A stretch of 64,000 nt of DNA from Xanthomonas nasturtii (GTDB taxonomy: Bacteria; Pseudomonadota; Gammaproteobacteria; Xanthomonadales; Xanthomonadaceae). Each line of letters opens with the position of its first letter. The stretch's first letter is position 1. The DNA lies in contig NZ_LYMI01000056.1 of the NCBI RefSeq assembly GCF_001660815.1, forward strand, positions 62,001 through 126,000, in the 5' to 3' direction. The notes under the pieces were generated by a model. It was given only the letters and a program-made list of their open reading frames with translations. It had not been told where the DNA came from and did no database searches. The position numbers and the translations under genes were made by a program. Shown here one piece after another: positions 18,078 through 27,125 of this stretch.

Positions 18078-18734
18078 ATGTATCGCACTTCAGCCGCGCT
18101 GCTATGCATCTCCCTGGCGACTTTACTGTGCGCCTGCGGGGCAAAGGAGACCACCATGCAATCAAAGGACGTGCAGGCCCGCGACGCTGACGGCGATCCG
18201 ATCTATCGGAAGAACCCGCAGCCTACGCAGGCCTATCGGATCACCATGACCATCGAGGATGCGCCAGGACCGTTTGGGTCAGTGTCGGGTACAGCCTTTT
18301 ATGACATGAAAAATCGCGATGAATGTGCGCCGTTCGATCCCGCTTTGGGGATGTCGACAAAGCCGAAAGAAGATGGAATTCCGCTAGTTTTTCAAAGAAT
18401 AGATGACAATACGTACGTTGCGGTTGTTTATCCGGATGGAATGCTGGATGCTGATTATTATGGGAAAGGTATTTGTCATTGGGATTTTGGCGGAGTAGGT
18501 GTTTCGCTCAAGGCGACCGGTAAGCGGGGCGAGACAAACTTCATGCCAGGTTTGGATAGGAAGGATTTTTTCGCCTCAAAACCCGTGGATGCTTTTTTTT
18601 GGTCTGGTGGGTACCCCAAGGAAGATGTGGCTGACTACCCGGATACAGGGCTTCCTAGTGTTGAAGCGTTTAAGGAAGAACTGCGCGACGACCTTTTCAA
18701 GGTCACCCTGCACTCTGTGAAGGAGTCGCCATGA
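18078..18734 (+). CDS. Lipoprotein, candidate immunity protein for the adjacent lipase
   Basis: 218-residue secreted lipoprotein: MYRTSAALLCISLATLLCAC ends in a lipobox-type LLCAC, so the mature protein starts with a lipidated Cys. The body has conserved-looking stretches MTIEDAPGPFGSVSGTAFYD and DADYYGKGICHWDFGGVGVS. The second half is clearly less GC-rich than the surrounding genes, with many AT-ending codons, which points to horizontal origin. Its stop overlaps the lipase ATG (ATGA). Lipoprotein plus lipase pairs of this kind in Xanthomonas and relatives are read as periplasmic immunity plus effector; that function is inferred. A second in-frame ATG (18156) follows AAGGAGACCACC but would remove the signal peptide. 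Confidence 0.72.
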   Translation: MYRTSAALLCISLATLLCACGAKETTMQSKDVQARDADGDPIYRKNPQPTQAYRITMTIEDAPGPFGSVSGTAFYDMKNRDECAPFDPALGMSTKPKEDGIPLVFQRIDDNTYVAVVYPDGMLDADYYGKGICHWDFGGVGVSLKATGKRGETNFMPGLDRKDFFASKPVDAFFWSGGYPKEDVADYPDTGLPSVEAFKEELRDDLFKVTLHSVKESP

Positions 18735-20044
18735 GTTTTAATAGTCAGCACTATGCAGCGCTTGCTCGCGATGTTTATGATGGGCCGCGTGAAACTGGGG
18801 AAAGAAGCCCGATTGTCGATATTGGTGGGGTTCCTTATCAACGGCTGATGTACGTGGACCGTCCATCTGGTTATCAAGGTATCATTTACCAGCGAAAGGA
18901 TACCGGCGAAATAGTCATCGCCCATCGCGGTACCGAGCCTGATCGAGAGCTTTTAAAAGATGGCGCTTACGCTGACGGCGGCATGGTTTTGACGCGTCAT
19001 AATGCCCAAGCTGCCGACGCCATCGAGCTGACACAACGGGCGATCGAACTGGCGGAGCGTCAAGCAAAGCGCGATGGGCATAAGCCCCAAGTCACCGTCA
19101 CCGGGCATTCCCTTGGCGGCGGCCTGACTCAGGTCACTGCTCACCACTTCGGCTTGAGAGGAGAGACATTCAACGCCTACGGGGCGACCAGCCTGGATCG
19201 GCGAATTCCCGAGGGTGGTGACGATGTGATCAATCACGTGATGGCCGGCGATGCGGTCAGCGCTGCGTGTCGGCATTACGGGCGCGTGGAGATCTACGCT
19301 TCGCCGCAGGAGATCTCCACGCTGAAGAGAGCTGGTTACGCCAACGACAATGAAGTGCTGGATGCGCGCCTTCCGTTGTTCGCGGCAGGCAAGCTGGGCG
19401 ATTCGCACGTCATGCACAACTTTCTCCCCGTCGATGCCGATAGCAAGCCGGATCGTTCCGTATTGGAAAACCCCGCAGCACGTCAGCTCGCGCAGCAGTA
19501 CGCGCCAATGATCGAGAAGTATCGCGATGACGTGGAAACGCTACGGGCGGGCTTGACGCTGTCTTCGCGCGGAATTCCTGGCCTTGTCCGTGATGGCGTC
19601 GATCAGCTGCGCGGTCCGGTGGAGCCGGGGGCCGGGCGTCGGGAAATAGATGCGCCCAGCTGGCAGCAACAGATGCAACAATTTCAGCAAGACCGCGAGC
19701 GCAGCCATGCGCCACAGACCTGGCAGGTTCCGCTCAAGCCGGATGCGCAGGAGATGCGCGCGGCGTCGCCGACACACGGCGGCAAGCCGTCCTCTCTGCA
19801 GGACGATCCCGGCGCATTTCTCGACCGCATGTTGGCCGCCGCACAGAGCGGGGACCGTGATCAGTTCCGTCAGATGACTCAGACCCTGGCCAACGAACCG
19901 CCTGGCCGCGCCTTGCGCGCCGAGGCGGTGGAGGCGGTAAACCAACTGGAACAACAGGCGGCCCAGCAGGCGATGCAGGCGCAGCGGCAACAGGCCGAGT
20001 CGCAACAGCAGGAAACCATGCGCGTCGGTGCGCGCAGCCTGTAG
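18731..20044 (+). CDS. Class 3-like (DUF2974-type) lipase, candidate secreted antibacterial effector
   Basis: 437-residue alpha/beta hydrolase without a signal peptide. Oxyanion region VIAHRGTEP; nucleophile Ser127 in TVTGHSLGGG; probable Asp174 in VMAGDAVSAA; catalytic His226 or His229 in GDSHVMHNFLP. After residue 260 the fold gives way to a linker and a Gln/Ala-rich tail ending QQQETMRVGARSL. In Xanthomonas, lipases with this N-terminal domain are commonly fused to C-terminal secretion domains (XVIPCD of the type IV system); the tail here is Gln-rich but I do not see the full XVIPCD motifs. Coupled to the upstream lipoprotein by a 4-base overlap. Target phospholipid and secretion route are unproven. 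Confidence 0.78.
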   Translation: MSFNSQHYAALARDVYDGPRETGERSPIVDIGGVPYQRLMYVDRPSGYQGIIYQRKDTGEIVIAHRGTEPDRELLKDGAYADGGMVLTRHNAQAADAIELTQRAIELAERQAKRDGHKPQVTVTGHSLGGGLTQVTAHHFGLRGETFNAYGATSLDRRIPEGGDDVINHVMAGDAVSAACRHYGRVEIYASPQEISTLKRAGYANDNEVLDARLPLFAAGKLGDSHVMHNFLPVDADSKPDRSVLENPAARQLAQQYAPMIEKYRDDVETLRAGLTLSSRGIPGLVRDGVDQLRGPVEPGAGRREIDAPSWQQQMQQFQQDRERSHAPQTWQVPLKPDAQEMRAASPTHGGKPSSLQDDPGAFLDRMLAAAQSGDRDQFRQMTQTLANEPPGRALRAEAVEAVNQLEQQAAQQAMQAQRQQAESQQQETMRVGARSL

Positions 20045-20073
20045 TCGTCATCACCAGGAAGGCAGGACGCACG

Positions 20074-20643
20074 ATGAGCACACACGACCCGATGGAGCTG
20101 GCCAGCAAGACCGCTGCCTTGATGGAACAGTTCGAGCGCCGATGTGCCGAATTGGAGCAACTGCAACGCCGTCTTGCGCAGCAGTTGGAGCAGGTGGCGC
20201 AGTCGCTGCCAAACGTAGTGACGCGTTCGGCCGAACAGACGTTACAGCGCGTGCCCGACACGTTGATTCGAAGCATCCAGCAGGGGTTGGACCAACCTGT
20301 CGCCGGGTTCGAAAAGCGGCTACAGCAAGCCGGTGGTTTGATCGGCGAAGGCGCGCAGTCGCTGTCTGATCAACTCAAGCGTATCGAACGCGGGCAGCGC
20401 CTGCTGCTCTGGAAAGGCGCGGCAGTTGTCCTGGGAAGTCTGCTGCTGTTGCTGGTAGGCGGCGGATGGTTACTGAGCCAGTATCGCCAGGAGATCCGCG
20501 ACAACCAGTTGCGTGCCGAGTTGCTGCGCGCCTACAACGCCGCCGACGTAGTGCTGTGCGGCGACCGGTTATGCGCCAATGTGGAGACCAAAGGCGCCGC
20601 GTACGGTGACCGTCGTCAGTATCGGCCGGTCAAAGCCCGCTGA
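20074..20643 (+). CDS. Coiled-coil single-pass membrane protein downstream of the lipase
   Basis: 189 residues. Residues about 5-105 are charged and helical with heptad character (LMEQFERRCAELEQLQRRLA and QQLEQVAQSL), followed by one strong membrane segment at about 110-134 (LLWKGAAVVLGSLLLLLVGG) and a 55-residue C-terminal tail with two cysteines (162, 167). It begins 29 bases after the lipase stop and so belongs to the same unit. The architecture resembles proteins annotated as MobB-like relaxation proteins of mobilizable plasmids, but this is only a resemblance of layout. It may anchor, chaperone or regulate the lipase; function unknown. Confidence 0.65.
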   Translation: MSTHDPMELASKTAALMEQFERRCAELEQLQRRLAQQLEQVAQSLPNVVTRSAEQTLQRVPDTLIRSIQQGLDQPVAGFEKRLQQAGGLIGEGAQSLSDQLKRIERGQRLLLWKGAAVVLGSLLLLLVGGGWLLSQYRQEIRDNQLRAELLRAYNAADVVLCGDRLCANVETKGAAYGDRRQYRPVKAR

Positions 20644-20790
20644 TGTCGGCGTTGACAGCGATCTGCCTATCGCCCTGCGGGCGTTGCGCAAACGCTCTAC
20701 GCAAGTCGCTGCAACAGACCCCATCGCCGATGCATTGCGTCATGCGCATCAGTTGGTCTGGCGATGAACCAGACGCTACCGAAACAAGCC

Positions 20791-20810
20791 GCCGGCGTTA
20801 TGACGCCGGC
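20791..20810. terminator. Hairpin between convergent genes
   Basis: An 8-bp perfect stem (GCCGGCGT / ACGCCGGC) with loop TATG overlaps the stop codon of the minus-strand antiporter gene and lies 148 bases beyond the lipase-module genes. No long T-run follows on either strand, so activity as a bidirectional terminator is plausible but not certain. Confidence 0.4.
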
Positions 20811-22495
20811 ATACTCGACGCTCGATACGGCGGGGTGGACATCACCATCTCGGCCAGCGAATAGGCCAGCTCGCGCTCGGCCAGCACCGCGCCGTCGGCG
20901 CCGTGTTCGAGCAGATGTTTGACTTCGGCATCACTGTGCGCGCGCGCCAGCAAGGTCAGCGATGGGTTGATTGCGCGCAATTTGGCCAGCGCCTCGCCGG
21001 CTTCCAGCGGTTGCGGAATGGCCAGGATCGCGATTTTGGCGTTCTCTGGACGTGCCTCGGCCAGGACCCGGTCGGCCGCTGCACTGCCACGGATGCCCGG
21101 GATGCCGGCCGCATGCGCTTTGGCCACATGGTCGCCGTTGTCGTCGATCACCAGCACCGGCACGCCGCGGCTGCGCAGCAACTGCGCCAACGCGCTGCCC
21201 ACGCGGCCGTAGCCGATCACGATGGCATGTCCATCCGCCGGCAACGCCGGGCCCGGCGGCAGTTCCGGCTCCACCGCTGCGGGCGCGTCCTGCGCCTGCC
21301 TGGCCTGCCAGCGGTCCAGCCAGGAGAACAGGAACGGGTTGGCGATGATCGACAGCAGCGCACCGGCCAGGATCAGGTCGCGCCCGGTTTCGGGCAGGAT
21401 CGCCAGCTGCACGCCCAGCCCGGCCAGGATGAAAGAGAATTCGCCGATCTGCGCCAGGCTGGTGGAAATGGTCAGCGCGGTGCCGGTGGGGTGGCCGAAC
21501 GCGCGCACGATCACGAACGCGGCCAGCGACTTGCCCACGGTGACGGTCAGGAACGTCGCCAACACCTGCCACGGGTGCTCGACCAGAATCATCGGGTCGA
21601 ACAACATGCCGACCGACACGAAGAACAGCACCGCAAACGCATCACGCAACGGCAGCGAATCGCTCGCCGCCTTGTGGCTGAGCTCGGATTCCTTGAGCAG
21701 CATGCCGGCGAAGAACGCGCCCAGCGCGAATGACACGCCGAACAGGGTGGCCGACACGAACGCCACGCCCAGCGCGATGCCGAGCACGGCCAGGGTGAAC
21801 AGTTCGCGCGAGCCGGTGGCAGCCACCTTTTCCAGCGACCACGGAATCACCCGCCGCCCGACCACCAGCATCACCGCCACGAATGCGACCATTTTCAGCA
21901 CGGTCAGACCGAGCGCGGCCAGCAGCGAGGTCGGCTCGCCGGCATGCGCGGCCGCCGGTGCGCCGGTGCCGAGCACCTCGGCCAACGCCGGCAGCATCAC
22001 CAGCGCGATCACCATCACCAGGTCTTCGACGATCAACCAGCCCACCGCAATGCGGCCGCGCTGGGTTTCCAGCAGGCGGCGCTCTTCCAGCGCACGCAAC
22101 AACACCACGGTACTGGCCACCGACAACGCCAGGCCGAACAACAGCCCGTGCATCAACGGCCAGCCCATGCTCCAGGCCAGCGCCCAGCCGAGCAGGGTGG
22201 CGACCACGATCTGCGCCAATGCGCCGGGCACCGCAATCCACTTCACTTCCATCAGGTCGTCGAGCGAGAAGTGCAGGCCCACGCCGAACATCAGCAACAT
22301 CACACCCAGCTCGGAGAGCTGGTTGGCCATGGTCTGGTCGGCCACGAAGCCGGGCGTGAACGGCCCGACGCAGACACCGGCCAGCAGATAGCCGACCAGC
22401 GGCGAGAGTTTCACTTTCTGTGCGAGCGTGCCCAGCACGAAAGCGACCGCGAGGCCGACGGCGATGATGTCGATGAGGCTGGTGTCGTGATGCAT
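20798..22495 (-). CDS. Monovalent cation:proton antiporter of the CPA2/KefB-YbaL type
   Basis: 565-residue inner-membrane antiporter. About twelve to thirteen membrane segments (residues 5-380) with the CPA2 features LSPLVGYLLAGVCVGPFTPG and GWLIVEDLVMVIALVMLPAL, then a cytosolic Rossmann/TrkA-N domain starting HAIVIGYGRVGSALAQLL, followed by ADRVLAEARPENAKIAIL, which should bind NAD(H). No KefC-type quinone reductase partner lies next to it, and sequence character is closer to YbaL/RosB than to KefB; substrate is probably potassium. ATG at 22495 gives the normal N-terminus; a longer reading frame upstream is not supported. Confidence 0.88.
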   Translation of the reverse strand: MHHDTSLIDIIAVGLAVAFVLGTLAQKVKLSPLVGYLLAGVCVGPFTPGFVADQTMANQLSELGVMLLMFGVGLHFSLDDLMEVKWIAVPGALAQIVVATLLGWALAWSMGWPLMHGLLFGLALSVASTVVLLRALEERRLLETQRGRIAVGWLIVEDLVMVIALVMLPALAEVLGTGAPAAAHAGEPTSLLAALGLTVLKMVAFVAVMLVVGRRVIPWSLEKVAATGSRELFTLAVLGIALGVAFVSATLFGVSFALGAFFAGMLLKESELSHKAASDSLPLRDAFAVLFFVSVGMLFDPMILVEHPWQVLATFLTVTVGKSLAAFVIVRAFGHPTGTALTISTSLAQIGEFSFILAGLGVQLAILPETGRDLILAGALLSIIANPFLFSWLDRWQARQAQDAPAAVEPELPPGPALPADGHAIVIGYGRVGSALAQLLRSRGVPVLVIDDNGDHVAKAHAAGIPGIRGSAAADRVLAEARPENAKIAILAIPQPLEAGEALAKLRAINPSLTLLARAHSDAEVKHLLEHGADGAVLAERELAYSLAEMVMSTPPYRASSMPAS

Positions 22496-22954
22496 TCCAA
22501 TCCGTTGTGAGAGTGTCCGAAAGATCGTCGAGGTCGACCCAGCCAACGGCACTGCGCCGGGCGTCGCCTGCGGGCATTGCGTGGTGATGGCTGGTGTCCG
22601 GCGAGGGGGACAGGACCGCACAGCAGGTCCGGTTGGCCGGGCGCCCATAGTACACAGCGCTTGATTAACGCGATGCGACACGCGGCGCAGCGCACCCGCA
22701 GCGGCATGCAGTGCGTGCCGAAGACGCACTGCCTGGTCGCAAGCGGTGATCGGCGTCACCGCACTGCCAGACCTTGCAAAACGTGCGCGCTGCACGGGTG
22801 CTGCGGCACTGGATTGCAAACCCATCCCGGCGCATGCGATCGAATCGAGTTTGAGGACAACGCTTCGCCTTGGTGCAGGGCGTGCGCGCGCGGACGGCGA
22901 ACAATCCGGGCTCCCCTACTGTTGGAGCCGCTGCGTTCTTCAACAGGCCCACGC
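22496..22954. other. Intergenic region between the antiporter and P450 genes
   Basis: About 500 bases between divergent starts (22495 minus, 22999 plus). No reading frame here has recognisable protein features. The first part holds the antiporter's upstream region; the last 45 bases before the P450 gene contain the inverted repeat listed separately. Nothing else stands out. Confidence 0.5.
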
Positions 22955-22982
22955 CCTCGCCACGTAGGTTGCGGTGGCGAGG
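22955..22982 (+). promoter_or_regulatory. Inverted repeat just upstream of the P450 start
   Basis: CCTCGCCAC (22955-22963) and GTGGCGAGG (22974-22982) form a perfect 9-bp inverted repeat around a 10-base spacer, ending 16 bases before the P450 ATG. In RNA it would fold into a GC-rich hairpin next to the ribosome-binding region; in DNA it could be an operator. No regulator is known for it. Confidence 0.5.
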
Positions 22983-22998
22983 CAACACGAGCCACGCC

Positions 22999-24192
22999 AT
23001 GCACCTCAGCGAATTTGTCACGCCGCAATTCCGGCACGATCCCTATCCCACCTATGCACGCCTGCGCGATGCAGGGCCGCTGGTGGAGGTGGCCGAGCAC
23101 CGCTTGATGACCGGTCACTACGCAGTGGTCGACCGCCTGCTCGGCGATCGCCGCGTGGGCCGCGATTATCTGAAAAGCACTCGCCTGCGCTATGGCGATG
23201 CGGCGGAGGAGATGCCGCTGTTCCAGGGCCTGAGCCGCATGTCCCTGCTGGTCAATCCGCCGATGCATACGCAGTTGCGGGGGCTGATGACTCAAGCCTT
23301 CGCTGCGCGGCAGATGGAGGTCATGCGTGAGATTGCCAGCGAGATCGCTACGCAGTTGATCGCGCAGTTCAAGGCGAACGGTCGCGGCGATCTGCTGAAA
23401 GACTTCGCCTTTCCGCTACCGATCGCCATCATCTGCCGCATGCTGGATATCGATCCTGCCGATGCCACCCGCGTGGGCCAGGCGACCAGCGCGCTGGGCA
23501 AGGTGTTCGACGCGATGATGACCGCCGAAGAACTGGAAACCACTGCTGCGGCCTACAACCAGCTGGACGCGTATTTTCGTACGGTGATCGAGCAGCGTCG
23601 GGGCAGCCAGGACGAGGACCTGATCTCGCGCTTCATCCATGCCGAAGACAATGGCCGCCGCCTGAGCACCGATGAAATCGTCTCCAACGTGATCCTGCTG
23701 TTCTTCGCCGGTCACGAAACCACCTCCAACATGATCTGCAATGCGCTGATTGCGTTGCACCGGCATCCCGAGCAGTTGGCGCTGCTGCGCGACAACCCCG
23801 CATTGATGCCCAATGCGGTACTCGAATGCATGCGCTACGACAGCTCGGTGCAGATGGCTACGCGCACGGTATTGCAGGCGTTCGAACTCGATGGCGTGCA
23901 GCTGCAGGCAGGCGCCATGGTGTATCTGATGTTGGGTGCGGCCAACCACGATACCCGGCAGTTCAGTGCGCCGCAGTCGCTGGATATCCTGCGTCAACAG
24001 GGCCGCGCGCTGTCGTTCGGTGGTGGCATCCACCATTGCCTGGGCAACCGGCTGGCGTTGATCGAGATGGAAGCTGCGCTTGCGGCGTTGCTCACCCAGT
24101 TGCCGGCATTGCGGCTGGAGCAGCTTGGGACGCTGAGCTGGAACGATCGTGCCAACCTGCGCGGCGTGGATGCCTTGCTGGCGTCCTGGTGA
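22999..24192 (+). CDS. Cytochrome P450 (bacterial CYP, soluble class)
   Basis: 397-residue heme monooxygenase. Landmarks: FRHDPYPTYARLRDAGPLVE near the N-terminus, I-helix oxygen-activation motif FFAGHETTSNM, K-helix ECMRY (ExxR) and the heme loop SFGGGIHHCLGNRLAL with axial ligand Cys347. No signal peptide or membrane anchor, as usual for bacterial P450s that need a separate ferredoxin and reductase; neither is encoded nearby. ATG 22999 is the start at which homology to CYP N-termini begins. Substrate cannot be predicted from context: the flanking genes are an antiporter and TonB receptors. Confidence 0.93.
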   Translation: MHLSEFVTPQFRHDPYPTYARLRDAGPLVEVAEHRLMTGHYAVVDRLLGDRRVGRDYLKSTRLRYGDAAEEMPLFQGLSRMSLLVNPPMHTQLRGLMTQAFAARQMEVMREIASEIATQLIAQFKANGRGDLLKDFAFPLPIAIICRMLDIDPADATRVGQATSALGKVFDAMMTAEELETTAAAYNQLDAYFRTVIEQRRGSQDEDLISRFIHAEDNGRRLSTDEIVSNVILLFFAGHETTSNMICNALIALHRHPEQLALLRDNPALMPNAVLECMRYDSSVQMATRTVLQAFELDGVQLQAGAMVYLMLGAANHDTRQFSAPQSLDILRQQGRALSFGGGIHHCLGNRLALIEMEAALAALLTQLPALRLEQLGTLSWNDRANLRGVDALLASW

Positions 24193-24247
24193 CGCAGCGT
24201 CACCGCGTGGGTTGCAGCCTTCGGTGCCCACGCCTGTGGACCTGCCT

Positions 24248-24285
24248 AAAAAAACAGGCACCACCGAGTGATCGGCGATGCCTGT
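24248..24285 (-). terminator. Rho-independent terminator for the first TonB receptor gene
   Basis: Read on the minus strand, ACAGGCA pairs with TGCCTGT (24254-24260 and 24279-24285), with further pairing CCGA/TCGG inside, and is followed directly by a run of seven T. This is a classical intrinsic terminator 112 bases after the receptor stop at 24397. It also lies 60 bases beyond the convergent P450 stop. Confidence 0.75.
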
Positions 24286-24396
24286 GATACGCCTGCATTG
24301 GGCGCAATCGCGATCAATGCAGGCATCTGGAGCGGCAAAGAGCGCGTGCGTGGTGGCAATGCACGCCACGCGCAGCGCTCCGGTCTACGAGCGCTT

Positions 24397-26796
24397 TCAG
24401 AAGCGGTAGGTCACCCGGCCATACCAGTAGCGCCCATTGAAGCCGAACGGCGACAGCGACGAGTACTGCAGGCCGCCGGCACGATCGTCATAGGCGGTGG
24501 TCAACTGCGCCTTGGTCGGGTACTGGTTGGTGAGGTTGTCCGCGCCCACGGTGAAGGTGAACTGGTTCCAGGTCTGGCTGGCGGCCAGATTCAACAGCCA
24601 GCGCGCGTCGTAGGTCTGGTCCTGGCTGCCATCGGCCGGGTCGCTGATGCGCTTGATCGATCCGTAGCGGGTGGCGTTGAAGTTGAGTGCAAACCCGCCG
24701 ATCGACCAGTCCGCTGCCGCCATGTACTTGGTGCGCGGCGTCGCATCGGTGAGCAGGCCCTGGCTGGCGCGGCCGAAGTTGGGGTTGGACAGCTCCAGGA
24801 TGGTGGTCTTGTTGTAGTTGGCGCTCGCACTCAGATTGAGCTTGCCGTAGTTGCCCAGATCGGCGAGATAGCTGTTGATCCAGTCCACGCCACGCGTGCG
24901 GCTGGTGGCGCCATTGACGAAGAACTGCACCGCTGCCACCTGGCCGATCGGCTGCGCCAGCTGCAACTGGTCCGAATACAGGATCTGGTCCCAGATACGG
25001 ATCTGGTACACGTCCAGGCTGGAGGTGAAGTTGGCGGTCGGCTGCCACACGCCGCCCAGGCCGTAATTGGTGGATTTTTCCGGGCTCAGCGGGCCGGCGC
25101 CCAGTGCGATGGCGACCGGATCGGAGGTGCGGTACGTGCCCACCTGCACCAACTCGCCGTCCTGGATCAGCGTCACCACCGAGGCGTAGTTCTGTTGCGC
25201 CAGCGACGGTGCGCGGAAGCCGTTGGAGATGGTGCCGCGCAGCGCGAACGTATCGGTGAAGGCGTAACGTGCCGACAACTTGCCCGATCGCGTGGAACCG
25301 GCATCGCTGTAGTTTTCAAAGCGCCCGGCAATGCCGCCGGAGAGCTTGTCGGTGATGTCCGCTTCCAGGTTGGCGTAGATCGCATTGCTGTGACGGCCGA
25401 ACCGACCGGCAACCGACGGTTCCAGTCCGGAGAATACCTGTGCACCGCCCGGGTACGGCGCGCCGGTGTCCGGGTTGATGGTGTTGGGGTCGAAGAAGTA
25501 CGAGGCCGGCGAGCCGGCGGTGATCTCATAGCGGTCCTGGCGGTGCTCGGCGCCGAAGGCCACATTGACCGGATAGGCCAGGCCCCAGTCGAAGGACTTG
25601 TTGACGTCGACGTTGATCGTGCCCTGTTCGGTCTCGAAGCCGCCGGAATTGAAGTTGGTCGGCGATGCGCCGGTGGTCCAGTACAGATTGGTATTGATGC
25701 TGTTGAGGATGTTGAAGGTCATGTCGTTCTTGCCATAGGTGGCCGACACGTCCCAATTCCACTCGCTGGCGGTGCTGCCCTTCAGGCCCAGCACGGCCGA
25801 GCGGTCGTTGGTGGGGTTGTAGATCTGCGGCAGGAACCCGTTCGGGTAGATCGCCTGCACATTGCGGGCGGTGTTGTCGGCGGCGCGGTAGTAGCCGTTG
25901 GAGGTGACTTCGCGACGGCTCATGCTCAGGTGGCCGTACAGCTCCGCATTGGGCGAGAACTCGTAGCCGAATGCCGCCAGGCCCTGATAAAAATTGGATG
26001 CCGGGTCGCCGTGGCGCTGGTATGGCACACCGCCCGGATTGGGCGTCCCCGGCACGGTGGTGGCGCGGTTGGTGTTTTCGCCGCGATTGGTGCTCATGGT
26101 GTTCTGGTAGTTCCACGACAGCCGTACCCAGCCCGGTGCGGTGTCGCCGCCGCTGCCGCCAAAGGCCAGGCCCACCGAACCGTCGATGCCGTTCTGCTCG
26201 CCATCGCCCTTGTCCATGATGCCGCCATTGACCGAGATGCTGTTGCTGCCTGCATCGGCGCCGTGCTTGAGCACGATGTTGACCACGCCGGCAATCGCAT
26301 CGGAACCGTACTGCGCCGATGCGCCGTCGCGCAGCACTTCGATCCGCGCAATCGCCGACATCGGCAGGGAATTCAGGTCCGCCGGTGCCGAACCACGCCC
26401 CACGTACGGGTTGTAGTTGATCAGCGACGAGGTGTGATAACGCTTGCCGTCCACCAGCACCAGCACCGCATCCGGCGACAGGCCGCGCAAGGTGGCCGGG
26501 CGCGAGGCATCGTTGCCGTCGGAGATCGCCGGGCGCGGGAAGTTCAGCGACGGCAGCAATTTACCCAGTGCGGTGGCGATATCGGTGGCGCCGGTGGCCT
26601 GCAGCGATTGCTCGGTGATGATGTCGATGGGCGATTCGGATTCGGCCACGGTGCGGTCGCTCACGCGCGTACCGGTGACGATCAGGGTATCCAGGGTTTT
26701 CTGTGGCTGGGTCGATTGCGACTGCGCACTGGCAGCGAACGAACAGACGGTGAGCGCGACCGAAATCGCAAGCGAGAGTGCGTTGGAAGTGTGCAT
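24397..26796 (-). CDS. TonB-dependent receptor, tandem paralogue 1
   Basis: Outer-membrane receptor of 799 residues with a signal peptide ending near CSFAASA. TonB-box-like LDTLIVTGTRV is followed by the plug (ESPIDIITEQSLQATGATDI, LRGLSPDAVLVLVDGKRY, DGASAQYGSDAIAGVVNIVL) and a long barrel with FRAPSLAQQNY, ending in VTYRF. ATG 26796 was preferred to an in-frame TTG nine bases upstream. It is one of three similar receptors on the same strand (also 27126-29513 and 30115-32496) that appear to derive from gene duplication. Substrate unknown; no transporter or enzyme gene points to one. Confidence 0.9.
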   Translation of the reverse strand: MHTSNALSLAISVALTVCSFAASAQSQSTQPQKTLDTLIVTGTRVSDRTVAESESPIDIITEQSLQATGATDIATALGKLLPSLNFPRPAISDGNDASRPATLRGLSPDAVLVLVDGKRYHTSSLINYNPYVGRGSAPADLNSLPMSAIARIEVLRDGASAQYGSDAIAGVVNIVLKHGADAGSNSISVNGGIMDKGDGEQNGIDGSVGLAFGGSGGDTAPGWVRLSWNYQNTMSTNRGENTNRATTVPGTPNPGGVPYQRHGDPASNFYQGLAAFGYEFSPNAELYGHLSMSRREVTSNGYYRAADNTARNVQAIYPNGFLPQIYNPTNDRSAVLGLKGSTASEWNWDVSATYGKNDMTFNILNSINTNLYWTTGASPTNFNSGGFETEQGTINVDVNKSFDWGLAYPVNVAFGAEHRQDRYEITAGSPASYFFDPNTINPDTGAPYPGGAQVFSGLEPSVAGRFGRHSNAIYANLEADITDKLSGGIAGRFENYSDAGSTRSGKLSARYAFTDTFALRGTISNGFRAPSLAQQNYASVVTLIQDGELVQVGTYRTSDPVAIALGAGPLSPEKSTNYGLGGVWQPTANFTSSLDVYQIRIWDQILYSDQLQLAQPIGQVAAVQFFVNGATSRTRGVDWINSYLADLGNYGKLNLSASANYNKTTILELSNPNFGRASQGLLTDATPRTKYMAAADWSIGGFALNFNATRYGSIKRISDPADGSQDQTYDARWLLNLAASQTWNQFTFTVGADNLTNQYPTKAQLTTAYDDRAGGLQYSSLSPFGFNGRYWYGRVTYRF

Positions 26797-27125
26797 GGGA
26801 ATCAAGGCTCAAGGTGGATGATGGACGCAGCGGTGAAGCGCGCGAAAGACCGGGGAAATACGACTGCGTAATGACGAGCGGTGCTGCCTGCGCGCCCGGT
26901 GTTGCACTTGGGGGCGGCATGCGCCGGCAGGACATCGTTCTGCAACGCGCGATGGCGTGTTGCGCATCCTTGCTCAAGAAGCTGCTGATGAAGCGCCTGC
27001 GCTCCCATCGTTATTGGGAGCGCAGGCGTAGTACCGCGTGTCTGCAACGCCTCAGTGTGGCGTCGCAGTGCGTTGCCGGCACGGGGCGTTACCGACCCGC
27101 ACACTGCAAGTTGAAGTGCCTGCTC
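26797..27125. other. Intergenic region between receptor genes 1 and 2
   Basis: 329 bases without a supported gene. It contains the upstream region of receptor 1 and, near the end of receptor 2, the long inverted repeat listed at 26994-27028. No clear operator for iron regulators was recognised. Confidence 0.5.
26994..27028 (-). terminator. 14-bp hairpin downstream of receptor 2
   Basis: CGCCTGCGCTCCCA (26994-27007) and TGGGAGCGCAGGCG (27015-27028) form a perfect 14-bp stem with a 7-base loop, 98 bases after the stop of receptor 2. No T-run follows on the minus strand, so it may act as a terminator with Rho or as an mRNA 3'-end stabiliser. Confidence 0.55.

Noticed and set aside
24268-26871. 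Very long plus-strand open frame (over 860 codons) opposite receptor 1
   Set aside because: Mirror of the receptor gene; high-GC codon bias keeps the complementary frame open. No family motifs, His/Arg/Gly-rich composition. The same applies to plus-strand frames at 26778-28292 and 30397-32535.
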